NCBI GenBank assembly: GCA_964570865.1
Contig: CAZMZM010000001.1
Coordinates: 1 to 64,000 of the forward strand
DNA from: WGAL01 sp964570865
Lineage (GTDB): Bacteria > Bacteroidota > Ignavibacteria > Ignavibacteriales > Melioribacteraceae
Length of the DNA stretch: 64,000 nucleotides
Reading direction: 5' to 3'
In this document: positions 52,931 through 60,446 of the stretch, in pieces
Position numbering within the stretch: position 1 is the first letter of the stretch
Layout: each line of letters opens with the position of its first letter
Notes under the pieces: generated by a model
Databases searched by the model: none
What the model saw: the letters and a program-made list of their open reading frames with translations, nothing else
What the model was told of the DNA's origin: nothing
Translations under genes and position numbers: made by a program

Positions 52931-52957
52931 TTATCGAACAATATCAATAAGTGTTTA
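52931..52957 (-). promoter_or_regulatory. Sigma-28 promoter of the che operon
   Basis: On the minus strand TAAA (52957-52954), 15 nt, then TTCGATAA (52938-52931) match the FliA consensus TAAA-N15-GCCGATAA at all but two positions. The expected start site is about 25 nt before the HEAT gene ATG. Confidence 0.85.
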
Positions 52958-52960
52958 GTC

Positions 52961-52984
52961 AAAAAACGATTTTTTATTTATCGT
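52961..52984 (-). terminator. Weak terminator-like hairpin after the FlrC-like gene
   Basis: A short stem ACGAT (52980-52984) / ATCGT (52966-52970) with a 9-nt AT loop is followed on the minus strand by TTTTTTG. It could end transcription of the FlrB/FlrC genes just before the che promoter. The stem is only 5 bp. Confidence 0.35.
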
Positions 52985-52994
52985 AAAAACATTA

Positions 52995-53010
52995 TGGTTA
53001 ATATTAACCA
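52995..53010. promoter_or_regulatory. Perfect 16-bp palindrome upstream of the che promoter
   Basis: TGGTTAATATTAACCA is a perfect dyad located about 40 bp upstream of the sigma-28 -35 element and 34 bp beyond the stop of the FlrC-like gene. It has the look of a dimeric-regulator operator; its protein is unknown. Confidence 0.4.
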
Positions 53011-53043
53011 CAAGCTCAGTATCAACCAACAGAGCGTCCGATA

Positions 53044-54429
53044 TTAGCCAATTTTTTTTGTAACTTCAATATCCAGTTGTTCCATTCTATATCTTAATTT
53101 TGAACGTGATAATCCTAACACTTTAGCAGCTTTCACTTGATTACCGTTTGTAATTTCCAATGTTTTCAAGATTAAATCTCTTAGAACAACATCTATTTTT
53201 ATTCCGTCTGAAGGTATCTTCAGCAAATATTGATCAGTATCGTCTCCGGTTGCACTATTACTCAAAAAATAAAGATGTTTTGCTTTTAATTCTTTTCCTT
53301 CTGCCATCAGCATCGCTCGTTCTATGGAATTTCGCAATTCACGAACATTGCCACTCCATCTCTGATTTATTAGCAAGTTCATAGCATCATCAGCGATAGA
53401 AGAAATATTTTTCCCAAACTTTGATGAAAAGAAATTTGTAAATGAATAAGCAAGAATTGGAATGTCATCTTTTCGTTCACGGAGCGGTGGCAAAATTATT
53501 CTTGCAACATTCAATCTGTAATATAGGTCTTCACGGAAATTACCTTTTTTCACTTCTTCTTCCAGATTTTTGTTAGTAGCCGCTATTACTCTAACATTTA
53601 ATGCTATTTCTTTTTCCCCGCCTAATCTGTAAAATTTTCTTTCTTGAAGTACACGAAGAAGCTTAACCTGTAAATCTAAACTTAATTCCCCAATTTCATC
53701 CAAAAGGATAGTACCGTTATTGGCAATTTCGAATTTCCCTAGTTTTGTTTTTGAAGATGCTCCGGTAAATGCGCCCTTTTCATGCCCGAAAAGTTCACTT
53801 TCCGCTAAATCTTTGGGAATAGTCCCACAGTTTATAGGAATAAAAACTTTATCTTTTCTCGGACTTTGTTGATGGATATACCTGGCAAAAACCTCTTTTC
53901 CGGTTCCGCTTTCACCTTCAAGCAATATTGTAGTATCCTCACTTTTTGAAAGATGTTCAACTTCATTTACTACTCTGATTATTTTTTTACTTTTACCAAA
54001 CATTTCTCTTGAAATAGGTTCTCCTTCAACGAGTGTAGTAAGTTTATCTACTTCGTAACGAAGATTTAGATGCCTTTCAACTTTTTGTAAAATAAGTTTT
54101 AAATATTCTATTTCGATAGGTTTTAGCAAAAAGTCAAAAGCCCCTAATTTCATAGCTTCTACGGCAATATTAACGTCAGCAAAAGCCGTTATCATTATTA
54201 CCGGAATGTAAGGATATTTTATCTGAAGCTCTTTTAATATATCTAAACCACTCATAGTTGTTAGATAAATATCCAACAAAATAATATCAGGATTTGAAGA
54301 TTCCACTTTATCAATGGCTTTTTCTGCATCCATGCAGAAATCAGTTTCATAATTAAATCTTTTAATAACTTTTGTTAAACTTTTACAGATTAAATCGTCA
54401 TCATCAATAATCAAAATTTTAGGAATCAT
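53044..54429 (-). CDS. Sigma-54-dependent flagellar response regulator (FlrC/FlgR-type)
   Basis: A 461-residue NtrC-family activator. Its receiver has Asp53 in IILLDIYL; the AAA+ domain has Walker A GESGTGKE (172-179) and an intact sigma-54 contact motif GAFTGA (219-224), with DEIGELSLDLQVKLLRVLQE; the C-terminus is a Fis-type helix-turn-helix (NGNQVKAAKVLGLSRSKLR). The ATG at 54429 has GGAG at 7 nt and overlaps the kinase stop by 11 nt; the in-frame ATG codons at 54459 and 54441 are weaker. It should drive the sigma-54 promoter of flgB and possibly fliL. Confidence 0.95.
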   Translation of the reverse strand: MIPKILIIDDDDLICKSLTKVIKRFNYETDFCMDAEKAIDKVESSNPDIILLDIYLTTMSGLDILKELQIKYPYIPVIMITAFADVNIAVEAMKLGAFDFLLKPIEIEYLKLILQKVERHLNLRYEVDKLTTLVEGEPISREMFGKSKKIIRVVNEVEHLSKSEDTTILLEGESGTGKEVFARYIHQQSPRKDKVFIPINCGTIPKDLAESELFGHEKGAFTGASSKTKLGKFEIANNGTILLDEIGELSLDLQVKLLRVLQERKFYRLGGEKEIALNVRVIAATNKNLEEEVKKGNFREDLYYRLNVARIILPPLRERKDDIPILAYSFTNFFSSKFGKNISSIADDAMNLLINQRWSGNVRELRNSIERAMLMAEGKELKAKHLYFLSNSATGDDTDQYLLKIPSDGIKIDVVLRDLILKTLEITNGNQVKAAKVLGLSRSKLRYRMEQLDIEVTKKIG

Positions 54430-55120
54430 TTCTATCTCCATTGTTTTTGAAACGAACAAAAAACTTTGTCCACGCCCCGTATTTACTGGAAAATTCTAAT
54501 TTAGCGTCATGTTTTTTTGCTATTTCGTTACAAACAGCAAGCCCTAATCCTGTCCCGTTTTGTTTTGTTGTGAAAAATTCATTGAATATTTCCCTCTGTT
54601 GCTTATCTTTTATTCCGATTCCGTTATCTTCAACTTCTAAAACAATTTCATCGTTTTCTAAATAAGTTTTAATTTTAACAAATTCACCTTCCTTTGTTGC
54701 ATCAAGCGAATTACTCACCAAATTAATTATTATCTGTAATATTTCATTACGATTTCCAACAACTAAAGGAATATCTTCAGTATATTCTTCAATCAAATTT
54801 ATTTTACTTTTCCTGGCTCTATAAATTAAAAAATGGCGTGCATTTTTGGCAACTTCGTTTAATGAAACATGCGTAAACTCTCCTCCGCCAAAACTTAAGA
54901 AATCAATTGTCTGTCTTACCAAAGCATCTATTCTTTCTGTAGCTACTTTACTAATTTCAATATATTCAAGATATTCATTTTCTTCTTCTTTTGTCTCAGG
55001 TATCTCTATCATTTCCAGATTTATTTTTAATACAGAAAGCGGATTTCTTATTTCATGCGTGAGAGTAGCAAATAATTTGCCTAACAATAACAATTTATTT
55101 TTCTGAATATCTTTATCCAC
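54419..55120 (-). CDS. Soluble sensor histidine kinase, FlrB/FlgS-type
   Basis: The 233-residue protein has only a HisKA and an HATPase domain and no membrane segment or PAS domain that I can see. The H-box is ATLTHEIRNPLSV with His22; N box IINLVSNSLDA, G1 EVEDNGIGIKD and G2 GTGLGLAV are all present. The GTG at 55120 has AAGGAAG upstream. It overlaps the FlrC-like gene by 11 nt, so it is its cognate kinase. In FlgS/FlrB systems the kinase senses the state of the export apparatus rather than an outside ligand; that is the likely role here. Confidence 0.93.
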   Translation of the reverse strand: MDKDIQKNKLLLLGKLFATLTHEIRNPLSVLKINLEMIEIPETKEEENEYLEYIEISKVATERIDALVRQTIDFLSFGGGEFTHVSLNEVAKNARHFLIYRARKSKINLIEEYTEDIPLVVGNRNEILQIIINLVSNSLDATKEGEFVKIKTYLENDEIVLEVEDNGIGIKDKQQREIFNEFFTTKQNGTGLGLAVCNEIAKKHDAKLEFSSKYGAWTKFFVRFKNNGDRNDS

Positions 55121-55398
55121 TATTTCTTCCTTTTTTCAATTATTAACAATCAAAAATTTTGCCAAAAAATATCAATTATGTTATTAAGTTAAATTTTTCC
55201 TCAGATTCATTTACCGGCTATAAAAAAATATTTAAAATTAACATGACAATTCCAGTTCAAGTTTCAACAGTAAGTGAATTCAAAGTATTTGCAGTACTTT
55301 TCACCAACATCGGCTTAAGGAACAAAATCATAATCAATATTACAAATATGTAGTAAAATAATCACTAATCAAACAATAGGGAAGTAATATAAATAAAA
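55121..55398. other. Gene-free stretch between flrB-like gene and flagellin 1 terminator
   Basis: AT-rich, 278 nt. It holds the sigma-54-like site at 55149-55164 and no convincing coding sequence; a short plus-strand open frame lacks a ribosome-binding site and protein-like composition. The region should contain the transcription start of the FlrB/FlrC operon. Confidence 0.6.
55149..55164 (-). promoter_or_regulatory. Candidate sigma-54-like promoter of the FlrB/FlrC-type operon
   Basis: The minus strand reads TGGCAA-N5-TTGAT, with correct -24/-12 spacing but a non-consensus -12 base. It lies about 30 nt before the GTG start at 55120. Autoregulation through sigma-54 is possible. Confidence 0.4.
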
Positions 55399-55425
55399 AA
55401 CCTCCGTCTGATGAAGACGGAGGTT
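55399..55425 (-). terminator. Rho-independent terminator after flagellin 1
   Basis: An 11-bp stem, AACCTCCGTCT (55399-55409) and AGACGGAGGTT (55415-55425), with a 5-nt loop, is followed on the minus strand by a T-rich run. It lies 34 nt after the flagellin stop. Confidence 0.9.
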
Positions 55426-55458
55426 GGGCTTTCGAATTATCTGTAAATGTTTTCAGAA

Positions 55459-56331
55459 TTATCTGAATAATTGTAGAACTTGCTGCGGAGCCATATTCAA
55501 CTGTGATAACATTGCAGTTGCAGCTTGTCCGATAATTGAACCTTTTGTGGCATTTAATTGTTCCATTGCCATATCTGCGTCAAACAATCTGCTTATGCTT
55601 GATTCCGCATTTGTTACGGCTACATCCAAAGTACTCGATTTAATATCAAGTCTTTGCGAGAAGTTACCGATATCGCCTAATGCGTCAGATACTGCCGATT
55701 TCAAACTGGAAAGTGCTGTCTGCAATGAAGCAACTGAACTCGAACCGGTTGTGCAGGAAAGAGTTGAAGCTGAAACATTGGCAAAACTGCCTAACGAAGC
55801 CGATATACCGGAGCCATAGCCACCGGTTGAACTGGCGGTACTTGCTAATGAACTGGCAAAATCCAAACTAATAGTATCGCCTGCTTCGCCTACTTGGAAT
55901 GTAAAACCACTGCCCGCTGCCGAATAAAGTAACTGTGTGTTATTAAATTTGGTATTCTTAAGTGTAGCGGCAATTTCATTTGCAAGTGCTTTAACATCGT
56001 TTGCAAGTGCCGTTCTATCGTTTGTCGGGTTGGTTGAGTCAGAAAGTTTTCCGTCGATTTTAACCAACAAATCATTCATTCCGAGTAATGATCCTTCAGC
56101 TGTTGACAGCATGTTTTTTGCTGCTGCAATATTGCTCTGAGCGCCTTTATATACAGCGACCTTACCTTTAAGTGATGTACCCACATTAAATCCGGACGTG
56201 TCGTCTGCCACGTGCATAATTCTTTTTCCGGATGCGAGTCTTAACTGTGCTTTGGTAGTTTGTGCATTTACTTGTGCTAACTGATAGTAAGCCTTCAATG
56301 CGCTGATGTTTGAGTTGACTTGAAAAGCCAT
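55459..56331 (-). CDS. fliC: Flagellin 1
   Basis: A 290-residue flagellin with standard N-terminal (QVNSNISALKAYYQLAQVNA, LRLASGKRIMHVADDTSGFN) and C-terminal (SSISRLFDADMAMEQLNATK, QAATAMLSQLNMAPQQVLQL) D0/D1 regions and a short Ser/Ala/Gly-rich middle (about 160-210). It is almost identical to flagellin 2 in both ends. Cys193 is unusual for a flagellin and is conserved in all three copies. A sigma-28 promoter and a GGA-loop leader hairpin lie upstream, and the ribosome-binding site is GGAGG. The serine-rich middle could be glycosylated. Confidence 0.97.
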   Translation of the reverse strand: MAFQVNSNISALKAYYQLAQVNAQTTKAQLRLASGKRIMHVADDTSGFNVGTSLKGKVAVYKGAQSNIAAAKNMLSTAEGSLLGMNDLLVKIDGKLSDSTNPTNDRTALANDVKALANEIAATLKNTKFNNTQLLYSAAGSGFTFQVGEAGDTISLDFASSLASTASSTGGYGSGISASLGSFANVSASTLSCTTGSSSVASLQTALSSLKSAVSDALGDIGNFSQRLDIKSSTLDVAVTNAESSISRLFDADMAMEQLNATKGSIIGQAATAMLSQLNMAPQQVLQLFR

Positions 56332-56362
56332 TGTGTACCTCCGTGTTTTGTTGATTGATTAA

Positions 56363-56382
56363 GCCAAGTCTCCCTACTTGAC
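56363..56382 (-). promoter_or_regulatory. Leader hairpin with GGA loop, probable CsrA site (flagellin 1)
   Basis: In the mRNA the stem GTCAAGT/ACTTGGC encloses the 6-nt loop AGGGAG, and a second GGA is in the ribosome-binding site (ACGGAGG). This arrangement is typical of CsrA targets, and FliW/CsrA are encoded in the window. The same leader occurs at flagellin 2, but not flagellin 3. Confidence 0.6.
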
Positions 56383-56408
56383 CTTTATTCTTTCTGTTTT
56401 CATTAATA

Positions 56409-56435
56409 CTATCGGAACTATGATTTTAAAGTTTA
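56409..56435 (-). promoter_or_regulatory. Sigma-28 promoter of flagellin 1
   Basis: The minus strand has TAAA (56435-56432), 15 nt, then TCCGATAG (56416-56409), a close match to the FliA consensus. The start site would be about 70 nt before the flagellin ATG, leaving the hairpin in the leader. Confidence 0.9.
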
Positions 56436-56478
56436 GTTTAAAAATCGTTTTTTTAAAATTTTCTCACCGAGAATAAAA

Positions 56479-56505
56479 AAACCTCCGAGAAATATCCGGA
56501 GGTTT
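56479..56505 (-). terminator. Rho-independent terminator after flagellin 2
   Basis: Stem AAACCTCCG (56479-56487) / CGGAGGTTT (56497-56505), with an AT-rich loop and a T-run on the minus-strand 3' side. It insulates flagellin 2 from the flagellin 1 promoter. Confidence 0.88.
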
Positions 56506-56541
56506 ATTTTTGGGAACGATTATCATCATTAAATCAAACTA

Positions 56542-57408
56542 CTATCTGAATAATTGTAGAACTTGCTGCGGAGCCATATTCAACTGTGATAACATTGCAG
56601 TTGCAGCTTGTCCGATAATTGAACCTTTTGTGGCATTTAATTGTTCCATTGCCATATCTGCGTCAAACAATCTGCTTATGCTTGATTCCGCATTTGTTAC
56701 GGCTACATCCAAAGTGCTTGATTTAATATCCAGTCTCTGCGAGAAGTTACCGATATCGCCTAATGCGTCAGATACTGCCGCTTTCAAGCTGGAAAGTGCT
56801 GTCTGCAATCCGTCAACACCACTGCCTGTAGTAGTACAAGTAAGAGTGGATGCTGTAACATTAGCAAAACTGCCTAACGAAGCCGAAATACCATTTGCAT
56901 AACCGCCTTGACCGGAACTAGCTAATGAAGAAGCAAAGTTCAGATTAATTGTATCACCTGATTCACCTACTTGGAATGTAAAACCACTGCCCGCTGCAGA
57001 GAACAATAACTCAGTATTATTAAACTTTGTATTCTGCATGGTTGCCTGAATTTCATTTGCAAGTGCCTTAATGTCATTTGCAAGTGCCGTTCTATCATTT
57101 GTCGGGTTGGTTGAGTCAGAAAGTTTTCCGTCGATTTTAACCAACAAATCATTCATTCCGAGTAATGATCCTTCAGCTGTTGACAGCATGTTTTTTGCTG
57201 CTGCAATATTGCTCTGAGCGCCTTTATATACAGCGACCTTACCTTTAAGTGATGTACCCACATTAAATCCGGACGTGTCGTCTGCCACGTGCATAATTCT
57301 TTTTCCGGATGCGAGTCTTAACTGTGCTTTGGTAGTTTGTGCATTTACTTGTGCTAACTGATAGTAAGCCTTCAATGCGCTGATGTTTGAGTTGACTTGA
57401 AAAGCCAT
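56542..57408 (-). CDS. Flagellin 2
   Basis: A 288-residue flagellin. The first 110 and the last 75 residues are almost the same as flagellin 1, while the middle differs (for example SSGQGGYANGISASLGSFAN, then TLTCTTTGSG). The DNA is also nearly identical in these ends and in the 5' leader, which suggests recent duplication or gene conversion. Cys191 corresponds to Cys193 of flagellin 1. No FliA site is seen upstream, so it may be read from the fliS-fliD-flgM side or from an unknown promoter. Confidence 0.96.
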   Translation of the reverse strand: MAFQVNSNISALKAYYQLAQVNAQTTKAQLRLASGKRIMHVADDTSGFNVGTSLKGKVAVYKGAQSNIAAAKNMLSTAEGSLLGMNDLLVKIDGKLSDSTNPTNDRTALANDIKALANEIQATMQNTKFNNTELLFSAAGSGFTFQVGESGDTINLNFASSLASSGQGGYANGISASLGSFANVTASTLTCTTTGSGVDGLQTALSSLKAAVSDALGDIGNFSQRLDIKSSTLDVAVTNAESSISRLFDADMAMEQLNATKGSIIGQAATAMLSQLNMAPQQVLQLFR

Positions 57409-57441
57409 TGTGTACCTCCGTGTTTTGTTGATTGATTATAA

Positions 57442-57461
57442 GCCAAGTCTCCCTACTTGAC
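57442..57461 (-). promoter_or_regulatory. Leader hairpin with GGA loop, probable CsrA site (flagellin 2)
   Basis: It is the same stem GTCAAGT/ACTTGGC and AGGGAG loop as before flagellin 1, and a GGAGG ribosome-binding site follows about 40 nt later. The leader matches flagellin 1 apart from a 2-nt insertion, while the sequence further upstream has diverged. Confidence 0.6.
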
Positions 57462-57535
57462 TTTTATTTCCATGGAAACGAACTAATGCCCTATTTTTAT
57501 TTTGGGGCAAACGAATCCAAAACTAAAAGAACAAA

Positions 57536-57811
57536 TTAACTTGAGATTTCTTTGTAGATCTCATCCACGACTTTATTAAGAACTGTTTCCGAGTTGTAGA
57601 AACCATTGTTAATTTTGTTTTTGACTTCCGATAATTTAGCTTTATCCATTCCCTGACCTTTTAACTTTTTTGCTTCGGAAGAAATCTCCAACTTATCACT
57701 TATTGCCGTGGGCTGACTAGGTTTTGCCGAATTTATATTTATTTTATTACTTTTATAGGCATTCACCAAATTCGTATTTATATACTGATTATTTATACCC
57801 TTAACGTCCAC
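57536..57811 (-). CDS. flgM: Anti-sigma-28 factor FlgM
   Basis: FlgM blocks FliA until the hook is finished and it is exported. The 91-residue protein has the family pattern: a disordered N-terminal half (KSNKININSAKPSQPTAISD) and a C-terminal region with KLEISSEAKKL, LSEVKNKINNGFYNSETVLN and KVVDEIYKEI. It probably starts at the GTG (57811), right after the preceding gene's stop. The gene sits between FliT-like and flagellin 2 rather than next to flgA or flgN. Confidence 0.88.
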   Translation of the reverse strand: MDVKGINNQYINTNLVNAYKSNKININSAKPSQPTAISDKLEISSEAKKLKGQGMDKAKLSEVKNKINNGFYNSETVLNKVVDEIYKEISS

Positions 57812-57812
57812 T

Positions 57813-58142
57813 TTAAACCTGCTTGTATTTTATTAATTTTCTATTGTTGTTTACTAAAAATAAGTCTTTTTTTATAAAGTTGCTTTTCTCTTTTTTTTCT
57901 GTGATAATATTATCGAACATTACTTTTATTTCTTTAGCTAAATCAACAATTTTTTTTTCATGCTTTTTTAGTTCTCCATCAGTATAATTACTCAAAAGGA
58001 ACTTCCGTTGCTTCAAAATGTCTTCATTTAAAAAATTAACTCTTTCGATTTGCTTAGAAAATCGTTCATCTGAAATACTTTGAAGTATCGTAATAATCTC
58101 AATCATGCTATTTTCAATACGCTGTATAGTATTTGTGACCAT
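57813..58142 (-). CDS. Small helical protein, FliT-like chaperone candidate
   Basis: A 109-residue helical and highly charged protein with repeats of hydrophobic spacing (IIEIITILQSI-type start, FSKQIERVNFLNEDILKQRK, ELKKHEKKIVDLAKEIKVMF). It follows fliD by 2 nt and precedes flgM by 1 nt. In fliD-fliS-fliT operons the third gene encodes FliT, a FliD chaperone; size and position fit, but sequence similarity cannot be shown by eye. Confidence 0.65.
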   Translation of the reverse strand: MVTNTIQRIENSMIEIITILQSISDERFSKQIERVNFLNEDILKQRKFLLSNYTDGELKKHEKKIVDLAKEIKVMFDNIITEKKEKSNFIKKDLFLVNNNRKLIKYKQV

Positions 58143-58144
58143 TG

Positions 58145-59914
58145 CTAAAAGAAACCTCCGCCAAATTGAGAATACATCTGCTGACTCATCAATAGCTGAG
58201 CTAACTGTTGTTGCAAATTTTCATATTGCTTCCTAAGATTCTCTGCCCTTTTATCTATGCTGGACTGAATTGAATCAACTCTGTCATTTAAATAATTTAC
58301 ATTATTATCAAGGGAATTAAGTACATTGGCAATTGAACCATCTGCTCCGACATAAGAATCTAACGCATCATAAATTGTAGTAGCCACTCCGTTGGTCGAG
58401 TTAAACAAATCCTCAACCTGCGAAGGGTGATTCTGAAGGGCGCTTTCAAACTTCGAACTGTCAGAAAGCGAAAGCCCGGTGCTTGGGTCAAAAGTAATTC
58501 CAACTTCCGACAAGTACGAATAATTACCATCCGTAATTCCGCTTATTTTACCGATTACTGTATCTTGCAGTTTTTTCAATAAAGCGTACGCAGTTGAATC
58601 ACCGGCAAAAATTCCACGACCTGTGTCTCCTGAGTAATATCTGTTCTTAATATATAAATAGGAGTCATTAAATTTCGATATAAAATCATTTACCTTCGAT
58701 TTTATTTCATCTACGTCAGTCCCTATTGTTGCTGTTACGGTTGTATCGGTTGTCTCCATTTTTGCCTTTAGCGTAAATGTAAGGTTTGAAACTAAGTCAG
58801 TAATTGTATTTGACGAACGTTGGACAGAAATTCCGTTAAAGTCTAAAACCGAGTTAAGTTCGTTGCTTGTGGAACTTGTAGTATCGTACATAAATCCGGC
58901 AGAAGTGTCATCCGAAGTAACGGTATGGTTAGATAAAATTGAAGATGTTAATCCCACAAAATCTAACGCACTTCCTGATTCGTCAGACATTATTAGCCTA
59001 TTATCGTATCCGGTATTTTTTGCTGTAATAGATAATTTGGAATTATCGGTGCTAGGTGTAAACACTGACGAAGAAGCCAAATTAGCAGCCGATTTTTCTT
59101 TAGTAACATCTATATTCAGGTTACCTGCATCTAAAAGTGTACCTGTATCATCAGCTGTTGCCATTGTTACATACTGACTTTTGTCATCAACTGTTATCTT
59201 AAGATTAACGTTGCTCCCGTCGGTTACTTTTTCGGCAGTTACACCATCAACATTGCTGTTTATTTTACTAACTAAATCACTGATAACATCATCGTACGTG
59301 TAACCTGTAGAATAATCATAATCTATCGAAGTTTCTGTTCCGTCAATATCAATCACAAAAGTACCGGAACCGGTAAAAGTATCTGTTGCTGTTTTTGCAT
59401 CGGACTCAACAACCGCATAATCGTTATTAATTGCATCGGCGATTGCGGACATAACCGAAGAATTTGTTTCGGAAGCCGTTAAATCCAGGGATAGATGACT
59501 AACATAATCCCCGCTTTGAATTTTTATTTTATGCGTTCCCGCCATTGTAGTTACAGCGGTATCAGAATCCATTGTATCGGAAACCACTAAATCACTTTTA
59601 GCCAACTGATTAACTCTAATTGCATAAGATGCAGGAGTTGCATTACTCGAAGCGGTAACCGAAAAGAAAGAGTCATCAGAGAGTGCAGCCGAACTTGAAT
59701 TAAATATAGAACTTGTTCCCGTATATTTTAGCGTATTGGCTGCAGTTTGCAAACTAGTTAAAGATGTACTTAACGAACTCCATGTTGAGGATAAATTGGA
59801 ATATGTATTTATCTTATTCTTTAATGGATAGATTTGCCGCTGCTGTTGCAGAGACTTAAACGAATAAACCATTTGGTTTATTCCGCTTGTTGATAATATA
59901 CTTGAAGAACTCAT
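58145..59914 (-). CDS. fliD: Filament cap protein FliD (HAP2)
   Basis: FliD caps the growing filament. The 589-residue protein has an N-terminal part with STSGINQMVYSFKSLQQQRQ and LSTSLTSLQTAANTLKY, a long beta-rich Ser/Thr/Asp middle, and a C-terminal helical end (NVNYLNDRVDSIQSSIDKRA, ENLRKQYENLQQQLAQLLMS). This is longer than the 460-470 residues of enterobacteria, with the extra length in the surface domain. It follows fliS1 by 7 nt. Confidence 0.95.
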   Translation of the reverse strand: MSSSSILSTSGINQMVYSFKSLQQQRQIYPLKNKINTYSNLSSTWSSLSTSLTSLQTAANTLKYTGTSSIFNSSSAALSDDSFFSVTASSNATPASYAIRVNQLAKSDLVVSDTMDSDTAVTTMAGTHKIKIQSGDYVSHLSLDLTASETNSSVMSAIADAINNDYAVVESDAKTATDTFTGSGTFVIDIDGTETSIDYDYSTGYTYDDVISDLVSKINSNVDGVTAEKVTDGSNVNLKITVDDKSQYVTMATADDTGTLLDAGNLNIDVTKEKSAANLASSSVFTPSTDNSKLSITAKNTGYDNRLIMSDESGSALDFVGLTSSILSNHTVTSDDTSAGFMYDTTSSTSNELNSVLDFNGISVQRSSNTITDLVSNLTFTLKAKMETTDTTVTATIGTDVDEIKSKVNDFISKFNDSYLYIKNRYYSGDTGRGIFAGDSTAYALLKKLQDTVIGKISGITDGNYSYLSEVGITFDPSTGLSLSDSSKFESALQNHPSQVEDLFNSTNGVATTIYDALDSYVGADGSIANVLNSLDNNVNYLNDRVDSIQSSIDKRAENLRKQYENLQQQLAQLLMSQQMYSQFGGGFF

Positions 59915-59921
59915 ACTAACC

Positions 59922-60281
59922 TCACACCGCTATTGCTGCTTTATTAATTGCCGTGATCCAAGTTTCCTTTAAGTTCGAAAGAATAGTATATACAATTTCA
60001 ATCTCACCTTTTACCATGGACTCTTTACAAAACATATACAATTTATAAAGATCCTGAGCAATTTCATATTTCAAATCCAATCCCGAAAGCAAAACATCAA
60101 TAGCGCGGTTTGTTTTTGAAACATCTCCTTTTTTACAATGCAGCAAAGCAAAGTCATAAGTTTTTATCAACAATTTTTCCTGTGGCGCTTCCATAATTTC
60201 TTTAGACAAATAGGAGTTTTGCGCCATAGAATTTGTCTGTCTGCTTTTTCTTTGATACATTGTTGAACCTGCCGCATTCAT
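59922..60281 (-). CDS. fliS: Flagellin chaperone FliS (copy 1)
   Basis: FliS binds flagellin before export. The 119-residue helical protein has the family pattern MYQRKSRQTNSMAQNSYLSK, EIMEAPQEKLLIKTYDFALL and NRAIDVLLSGLDLKYEIAQD. A sigma-28 promoter lies upstream with an 80-nt leader that has an inverted repeat. It is about 30% similar by eye to FliS2 and is the first gene of fliS1-fliD-fliT-like-flgM. Confidence 0.9.
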   Translation of the reverse strand: MNAAGSTMYQRKSRQTNSMAQNSYLSKEIMEAPQEKLLIKTYDFALLHCKKGDVSKTNRAIDVLLSGLDLKYEIAQDLYKLYMFCKESMVKGEIEIVYTILSNLKETWITAINKAAIAV

Positions 60282-60319
60282 AATAAACCCAGTTTTTTCT
60301 AAATTATTTCTCTACAATT

Positions 60320-60351
60320 AAACGTATTATATTATGCAAAATTATACGTTT
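60320..60351 (-). promoter_or_regulatory. Inverted repeat in the fliS1 leader
   Basis: AAACGTAT (60320-60327) and ATACGTTT (60344-60351) form an 8-bp stem with an AT-rich loop, between the sigma-28 promoter and the fliS1 start. It could form a leader hairpin or be a regulator operator. Confidence 0.4.
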
Positions 60352-60368
60352 GGTTTTCTTTTATTTGA

Positions 60369-60396
60369 TTATCGGAAAAAATAGTAGAAAAGTTTA
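60369..60396 (-). promoter_or_regulatory. Sigma-28 promoter of fliS1-fliD
   Basis: On the minus strand TAAA (60396-60393) and CCGATAA (60375-60369) match FliA elements; the spacing is one base longer than usual. The elements lie downstream of the hairpin that ends the FliS2 operon. Confidence 0.75.
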
Positions 60397-60409
60397 ATTT
60401 TTATTTATC

Positions 60410-60437
60410 ATGCTGCCTCTTTTTACGGAGGCAGCAT
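60410..60437 (-). terminator. Strong hairpin after fliS2, probable terminator
   Basis: A 10-bp stem ATGCTGCCTC (60410-60419) / GAGGCAGCAT (60428-60437) sits 10 nt after the fliS2 stop. There is no U-run directly after it on the minus strand, so termination may be partial or factor-dependent. Confidence 0.55.
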
Positions 60438-60446
60438 AGTAATCAA

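Noticed and set aside
55159..55353. Plus-strand open frame of 64 codons in the spacer before flagellin 1 terminator
   Set aside because: No convincing ribosome-binding site, and orientation opposite to all genes; probably chance in an AT-rich spacer.
57409..57535. Search for a sigma-28 or sigma-54 promoter before flagellin 2
   Set aside because: No element with correct spacing was found; GGGCAT-type matches fail at -12 or -10.
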